A stretch of 64,000 bases of DNA, taken from NCBI GenBank assembly GCA_023634235.1, contig JAMKCF010000030.1, positions 496,001 through 560,000 on the forward strand, written 5' to 3'. Numbering within the stretch: the stretch's first letter is position 1; each line of letters opens with the position of its first letter. The translations under genes were made by a program, and so were the position numbers. The notes beneath the pieces are model-generated. The model made no database searches. It was not told the origin of the DNA and saw nothing but the letters and a program-made list of their open reading frames with translations. Positions 57,126 through 64,000 of this stretch are shown here, piece after piece. This DNA is from Pisaster brevispinus (lineage: Eukaryota; Echinodermata; Asteroidea; Forcipulatida; Asteriidae).

Positions 57126-58684
57126 AACCGCACTTTTATTTTCGACCCCAAAATTCAAAATGGCGACAGGGTACTACCTGTCAATTATGCCAAAAATTCG
57201 ACCACCGGTAACATGCCGATTTTAGTCGATCACTTTTTGCGGACACCTCCCCCGATGGTGCTGGTTCGAATTTGAAGACCGCAACAATTTTATTCCTCGA
57301 ATTATTGAGGTTTTTTGGGCGACAAAGATGGCGTAACTTTTTGGTAAAATGCTCCTAATTGCCCAGGTTTTGGGATTTGGCCATGTCCCCACACAAAAAA
57401 GGTCTTCAGGGAAGTCTAGTCTATCATGCTGCACCGTAAAATCGCACTTTTATTTTCGGCCCAAAAATTCAAAATGGCGACAGGGTACTACCTGTCAATT
57501 ATTCCAAAAATTCGACCCCCGATAACATGCCGATTTTTGGCGATCACTTTTTGCGGGCACCTCCCCCGATGGTGCTGGTTCGAATTTGAAGACCGCAACG
57601 ATTTTATTCCATGAATTATTTAGGTTTTTGGGGCAACAAAGATGGCGTCACTTTTTGGTAATTAGCTCCTAATTGCCCAGGATTTGGGATTTGGCCATGT
57701 CCCCAAACAGAAAAGGTCTTCAGGGAAGTCTAGTCTAGAATGCTGCCACGTCAAATCGCACTTTTATTTTCGACCCCTAAATTCAAAATGTCGACAGGGT
57801 ACTACCTGTCAATTATTCCAAAAAATCGACACCCGGTGACATGCCGATTTTTGGCGATCACTTTTTGCGGACCCCTCCGCCGATGGTGCTGGTTCGAATT
57901 TGAAGACCGCAACGATTTTATTCCATGAATTATTGAGGTTTTTGGGGGCAACAAAGATGGCGTCACTTTTTGGTGGAACGCTCCTAATTGCCAAGGTTTT
58001 GGGATTTGGCCATGTCCCCACACAAAAAAGGTCTTCAGGGAAGTCTAGTCTAGAATGCTGCACCGTCAAATCGCACTTTTATTTTCGACCTCAAAATTCA
58101 AAATGGCGACAGGGTACTAACCTGTCAATTATTCCAAAAATTCGACACCCGGTGACATGCCGATTTTTGGCGATCAATTTTTGCGGACACCTCCGCCGAT
58201 GGTGCTGGTTCGAATTTGAAGACCGCAACGATTTTATTTCATGAATTATTGAGGATTTTTTGGGCAACAAAGATGTCGTCACTTTTTGGTGGAACGCTCC
58301 TAATTGCCCAGGTTTTGGGATTTGGCCATGTCCCCACACAGAAAAGGTCTTCAGGGAAGTCTAGTCTAGAATGCTGCACCGTCAAATCGCACTTTTATTT
58401 TCGACCCCGAAATTCAAAATGGCGACAGGGTACTACCTGTCAATTATTCCAAAAATTCGACCCCCTGTAACATGCCGATTTTTGGCGATCACTTTTGGCG
58501 GACACCTCCGCCGATGGTGCTGGTTCGAATTTGAAGTCCGCAACGATTTTATTCCATGAATTATTGAGGTTTTTTGGGCAACAAAGATGGCGTCACTTTT
58601 TTGTAGAAAGCTCCTAATTGCCCAGGTTTTGGGATTTGGCCATGTCCCCACACAGAAAAGGTCTTCAGGGAAGTCTAGTCTAGA

Positions 58685-61452
58685 ATGCTGCACCGTCAAA
58701 TCGCACTTTTATTTTCGGCCCCAAAATTCAAAATGGCTGTCAATTATCCCAAAAATTCGAACCCGGTAACATGCCGATTTTTGGCAATCACTTTTACCGG
58801 ACAACTCCGTCGATGGTGCTGTTTCGAATTTGAAGACCGCAACGATTTTATTCCAACAATTATTGAGGTTTTTTGGGCAACAAAGATGGCGTCACTTTTT
58901 TGTAGAAAGCTCCTTATTGCCCAGGTTTTGGGATTTGGCCATGTCCCCACACAGAAAATGTCTTCAGGGAAGTCTAGTCTAGAATGCTGCACCGTCAAAT
59001 CGCACTTTTATTTTCGACCCCAAAATTCAAAATGGCGACAGGGTACTACCTGTCAATTATTCCAAAAAATTCGACCCCCGGTAACATGCCGATTTTTGGC
59101 GATCACTTTTTGCGGACCCCTCCGCCGATGGTGCTGGTTCGAATTTGAAGACCGCAACGATTTTATTCCATGAATTATTGAGGTTTTTTGGACAACAAAG
59201 ATGGCGTCACTTTTTAGTAGAAAGCTCCTTATTGCCCAGGTTTTGGGATTTGGCCATGTCCCCACACGGAAAAGGTCTTAAGGGAAGTCTAGTCTAGAAT
59301 GCTGCACCGTCAAATCGTACTTTTATTTTCGACCCCAAAATTCAAAATGGCGACAGGGTACTACCTGTCAATTATTCAAAAAATTCGACCCCCGGTAACA
59401 TGCCGATTTTTGGCGATCACTTTTTGCGGACACCTCCGCCGATGGTGCTGGTTCGAATTTGAAGACCGCAACGATTTTATTCCATGAATTATTGAGGTTT
59501 TTTGGGCAACAAAGATGGCGTCACTTTTTTGTAGAAAGCTCCTAATTGCCCAGGTTTTGGTATTTGGCCATGTCCCCACACAGAAAAGGTCTTCAGGGAA
59601 GTCTAGTCTAGAATGCTGCACCGTCAAATCGCACTTTTATTTTCGGCCCCAAAATTCAAAATGGCTGTCAATTATTCCAAAAATTCGAACCCCGGTAACA
59701 TGCCGATTTTTGGCAATCACTTTTGGCGGACAACTCCGCCGATGGTGCTGGTTTGAATTTGAAGACCGCAACGTTTTTATTCCATGAATTATTGAGGTTT
59801 TTTGGGCAACAAAGATGGCGTCACTTTTTTGTAGAAAGCTCCTTATTGCCCAGGTTTTGGAATTTGGCCATGTCCCCACACAGAAAATGTCTTCAGGGAA
59901 GTCTAGTCTAGAATGCTGCACCGTCAAATCGCACTTTTATTTTCGACCTCAAATTTCAAAATGGCGACAGGGTACTATCTGTCAATTATTCAAAAAATTC
60001 GACACCCGGTGACATGCCGATTTTTGGCGATCACTTTTTGCGGACACCTCCGCCGATGGTGCTAGTTCGAATTTGAAGACCGCAACGATTTTATTCCATG
60101 AATTATTGAGGTTTTTTGGGCAACAAAGATGGCGTCATATTTCGGAAGAAAGCTCCTAATTGCCCAGGTTTTTGGATTTGGCCATGTCCCCACACAGAAA
60201 AGGTCTTCAGGGAAGTCTAGTCTAGAATGCTGCCACGTCAAATCGCACTTTTATTTTCGACCCCAAAATTCAAAATGGCGACAGGGTACTACCTGTCAAT
60301 TATTCCAAAAATTCGTTCCCCGGTAACATGCCGATTTTTGGCGATCACTTTTTGTGGACACCTCCGCCGATGGTGCTGGTTCGAATTTGAAGACCGCAAC
60401 GATTTTATTCCATGAATTATTGAGGTTTTTTGGGCAACAAAGATGGCGTCACTTTTTTGTAGACAGCTCCTAATTGCCCAGGTTTTGGGATTTGGCCATG
60501 TCCCCACACAGAAAAGGTCTTCAGGGAAGTCTAGTCTAGAATGCTGCACCGTCAAATCGCACTTTTATTTTCGGCCCCAAAATTCAAAATGGCTGTCAAT
60601 TATTCCAAAAATTCGACCCCCGGTAACATGCCGATTTTTGGCAATCATTTTTGGCGGACAACTCCGCCGATGGTGCTGTTTCGAATTTGAAGACCGCAAC
60701 GATTTTATTCCAAGAATTATTGAGGTTTTTTGGGCAACAAAGATGGCGTCACTTTTTTGTAGAAAGCTCCTTATTGCCCAGGTTTTGGGATTTGGCCATG
60801 TCCCCACACAGAAAAGGTCTTCAGGGAAGTCTAGTCTAGAATGCTGCCACGTCAAATCGCACTTTTATTTTCGACCCCAAAATTCAAAATGGCGACAGGG
60901 TACTACCTGTCAATTATTCCAAAAATTCGTTCCCCGGTAACATGCCGATTTTTGGCGATCACTTTTTGCGGACACCTCCGCCGATGGTGCTGGTTCGAAT
61001 TTGAAGACCGCAACGATTTTATTCCATGAATTATTGAGGTTTTTTGGGCAACAAAGATAGCACTTTTTTGTAGACAGCTCCTAATTGCCCAGGTTTTGGG
61101 ATTTGGCCATGTCCCCACACAGGAAAGGTCTTCAGGGAAGTCTAGTCTAGAATGCTGCACCGTCAAATCGCACTTTTATTTTCGGCCCCAAAAGTCAAAA
61201 TGGCTGTCAATTATTCCAAAAATTCGACCCCCGGTAACATGCCGATTTTTGGCAATCATTTTTGGCGGACAACTCCGCCGATGGTGCTGTTTCGAATTTG
61301 AAGACCGCAACGATTTTATTCCAAGAATTATTGAGGTTTTTTGGGCAACAAAGATGGCGTCACTTTTTTGTAGAAAGCTCCTTATTGCCCAGGTTTGGGG
61401 ATTTGGCCATGTCCCCACACAGAAAAGGTCTTCAGGGAAGTCTAGTCTAGAA
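58685..61452 (+). repeat. 928-bp trimer higher-order repeat in the right satellite
   Basis: Monomer starts at 58685, 59613 and 60541 are exactly 928 bp apart (300 + 314 + 314, in which the 300 is the 14-bp-deletion form). From 60541 the pattern shifts to a 611-bp dimer (60541 to 61152) caused by one lost monomer and a 3-bp deletion. Confidence 0.85.
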
Positions 61453-64000
61453 TGCTGCACCGTCAAATCGCACTTTTATTTTCGACCTCAAAATTCAAAA
61501 TGGCGACAGGGTACTACCTGTCGATTATTCAAAAAATTCGACACCCGGTAACATGCCGATTTTTGGCGATCACTTTTTGCGGACACCTCCGCCGATGGTG
61601 CTGGTTCGAATTTGAAGACCGCAACGATTTTATTCCATGAATTATTGAGGTTTTTTGGGCAACAAAGATGGCGTCACTTTTTGGTAGAAAGCTCCTAATT
61701 GCCCAGGTTTTGGGATTTGGCCATGTCCCCACACAGAAAAGGTTCTCTGGGAAGTCTAGTCTAGAATGCTGCACCGTCAAATCGCACTTTTATTTTCGAC
61801 CCAAAAATTCAAAATCGCGACAGGGTACTTCCTGTCAATTGTTCCAAAAATTCGACCCCCTGTAACATGCCGATTTTTGGCGATCACTTTTTGCGGACAC
61901 CTCCGCCGATGGTGCTGGTTCGAATTTGAAGACCGCAACGATTTTATTCTATGAATAATTGAGGTTTTTGGGGCAACAAAGATGGCGTCACTTTTTGGTA
62001 GAAAGTTCCTAATTGTCCAGGTTTTGGGATTTGGCCATGTCCCCACACAGAAAAGGTCTTCAGGGAAGTCTAGTCTAGAATGCTGCACCGTCAAATCGCA
62101 CTTTTATTTTCGACCCAAAAATTCAAAATCGCGACACGGTACTTCCTGTCAATTGTTCAAAAATTCGACCCCCGGTAACATGCCGATTTTTGGCGATCAC
62201 TTTTTGCGGACACCTCCGCCGATGGTGCTGGTTCTAATTTGAAGACCGCAACGATTTTATTCCATGAATAATTGAGGTTTTTCGGGCAACAAAGATGGCG
62301 TCACTTTTTGGTAGAAAGCTCCTAATTGCCCAGGTTTTGGGATTTGTCCATGTCCCCACACAGAAAAGGTCTTCAGGGAAGTCTAGTCTAGAATGCTGCA
62401 CCGTCAAATCGCACTTTTATTTTCGACCCCAAAATTCAAAATGGCGACAGGGTACTTCTTGTCAATTGTTCCAAAAATTCGACCCCCGGTAACATGCCGA
62501 TTTTTGGCGATCACTTTTTGCGGACACCTCCGCCGATGGTGCTGGTTCGAATTTGAAGACCGCAACGATTTTATTCCATGAATAATTGAGGTTTTTGGGG
62601 CAATAAAAGGTGGCGTCACTTTTTGGTAGAAAGCTCGTAATTGCCCAGGTTTTGGGATTTGGCCATGTCCCCACACAGAAAAGGTCTTCAGGGAAGTCTA
62701 GTCTAGAATGCTGAACCGTCAAATCGCATTTTTATTTTCGACCCCAAAATTCAAAATGGCGACAGGGTACTACCTGTCAATTATTCCAAAAATTCGACCC
62801 CCGGTATCATGCCGATTTTTGGCGATCACTTTTTGCGGACACCTCCGCCGATAGTGCTGGTTCGAGTTTGAAGACCGCAACGATTTTATTTCATGAATTA
62901 TTGAGGTTTTTGGGGCAACAAAGATGGCGTCACCTGTTTGGTAGAAAGCTCCTAATTGCCCAGGTTTTGGGATTTGGCCATGTCCCCACACAAACAAAGT
63001 CATCTGGGAAGTCTAGTCTAGAATTCTGCACCGTCAAATCGCACTTTTATTTTCGACCCCAAAATTCAAAATGGCGACAGGGTACTACCTGTCAATTATT
63101 CCAAAAATTCGACCCCCGGTAACATGCCGATTTTTGGCGATCACTTTTTGCGGACACCTCCGCCGATGGTGCTGGTTCAAATTTGATGACCACAACGATT
63201 TCATTCCATGAATTATTGAGGTTTTTTGTGCAACAAAGATGGCGTCACTTTTTGGTAGAAAGCTCCTAATTGCCAAGGTTTTGGGATTTGGCCCTGTCCC
63301 CACACAGAAAAGGTCTTCAGGGAAGTCTAGTCTAGAATGCTGCACCGTCAAATCGCACTTTTATTTTCGACCCCAACATTCAAAATGGCGACAGGGTACT
63401 ACCTGTCAATTATTCCAAAAATTCGACCCCCGGTAACATGCCGATTTTTGGCGATCACTTTTTGCGGACACCTCCGCCGATGGTGCTGGTTTGAATTTGA
63501 AGACCGCAACGTTTTTATTCCATGAATTATTGAGGTTTTTTGGGCAACAAAGATGGCGTCACTTTTTGGTGGAAAGCTCCTAATTGCCCAGGTTTTGGGA
63601 TTTGGCCATGTCCCCACACAGAAAAGGTATTCAGGGAAGTCTAGTCTAGAATGCTGCACCGCCAAATCGCACTTTTATTTTCGACCCCAAAATTCAAAAA
63701 GGCGACAGGGTACTACATGTCAAATATTCCAAAAATTCGACCCCCCGTAACATGCCGGTTTTTTGCGATCACTTTTTGCGGACACCTCCGCCGATGGTGC
63801 TGGTTCGAATTTGATGACCGCAACGATTTCATTCCATGAATTATTGAGGTTTTTTGGGCAACAAAGATGGCGTCACTTTTAGGTAGAAAGCTCCTAATTG
63901 CCCAGGTTTTGGGATTTGGCCATGTCCCAACACAGAAAAGGTCTTTAGGGAAGTCTAGTCTAGATTGCTGCACCGTCAAATCGCACTTTTATTTTCGACC

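Larger units (their letters stand above)
56800..64000 (+). repeat. 314-bp satellite array, right block (~23 copies)
   Basis: Same family and same orientation as 1-10314, running off the right edge. Diagnostic variants here are a 14-bp deletion after AAAATGGC (about 58735, 59663, 60590, 61200), TTTTTTGTAGAAAGC, and GTACTTCCTGTCAATTGTTCC (61820-62470). Most monomers are close to the left-block consensus. Confidence 0.97.

Overview
The window is animal nuclear DNA that is mostly repeats around one recognisable host gene. The gene is spliced and follows the residue order of animal NCBP1 (CBP80, the large nuclear cap-binding subunit). The mix of dispersed repeats suggests an echinoderm, perhaps a sea star: many hairpin-rich non-autonomous elements, a TTAAGCAGAAA/GCTTAGCA element family, L1/Tx1-type LINE remnants and tRNA-derived SINEs. 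That taxonomic call is an inference, not a proof. There is no bacterial, plasmid or phage content.

Layout. 1-10314: about 33 head-to-tail copies of a 314-bp satellite, ending abruptly. 10315-20000: low-density DNA with a tandemly duplicated exon-like unit (11592-11904), LINE pieces in both orientations (12583-12860 and 13497-14170) embedded in TTAAGCAG-type repeats, a four-copy ~220-bp repeat, and a possible two-exon gene of unknown function (17476-18728). 20000-23100: a triple CTCF-like motif, a tRNA-derived SINE, small local duplications and a large inverted repeat with a promoter-like loop (21904-22500). 23680-39335: several blocks of a 78-bp (26-codon) minisatellite, interspersed with four copies of a ~350-bp segment and carrying three datable insertions: one 656-bp terminal-inverted-repeat element and two copies of a 678-bp one.

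41130-50351: ten exons of NCBP1 on the + strand, covering roughly the first half of the protein (N-terminal basic NLS, MIF4G domain, start of the second helical domain). The splice signals are good, but the copy as given is not translatable. One conserved coding exon (~107 nt) is absent between exons 2 and 3, where a 31-bp VNTR sits directly on the splice donor. Exon 3 has a one-base insertion. A 16-nt micro-exon is missing before exon 10, and no exon after 50351 can be found up to the right satellite. This is either an assembly problem around tandem repeats, a gene split by very long repeat-filled introns, or a partial duplicate that is decaying.

56260-56468: a TATA box and a clean first coding exon of a second, unidentified + strand gene, whose first intron would run into the right-hand satellite block. 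56800-64000: about 23 more copies of the 314-bp satellite in the same orientation, degenerate at the inner edge and organised in part as 928-bp trimers.

The genes do not form an operon or a visible pathway. The most interesting aspects are repeat architecture: a satellite whose every monomer carries two YY1-like sites, minisatellites open on both strands, and non-autonomous transposons with repeated internal motifs that copy their own termini.
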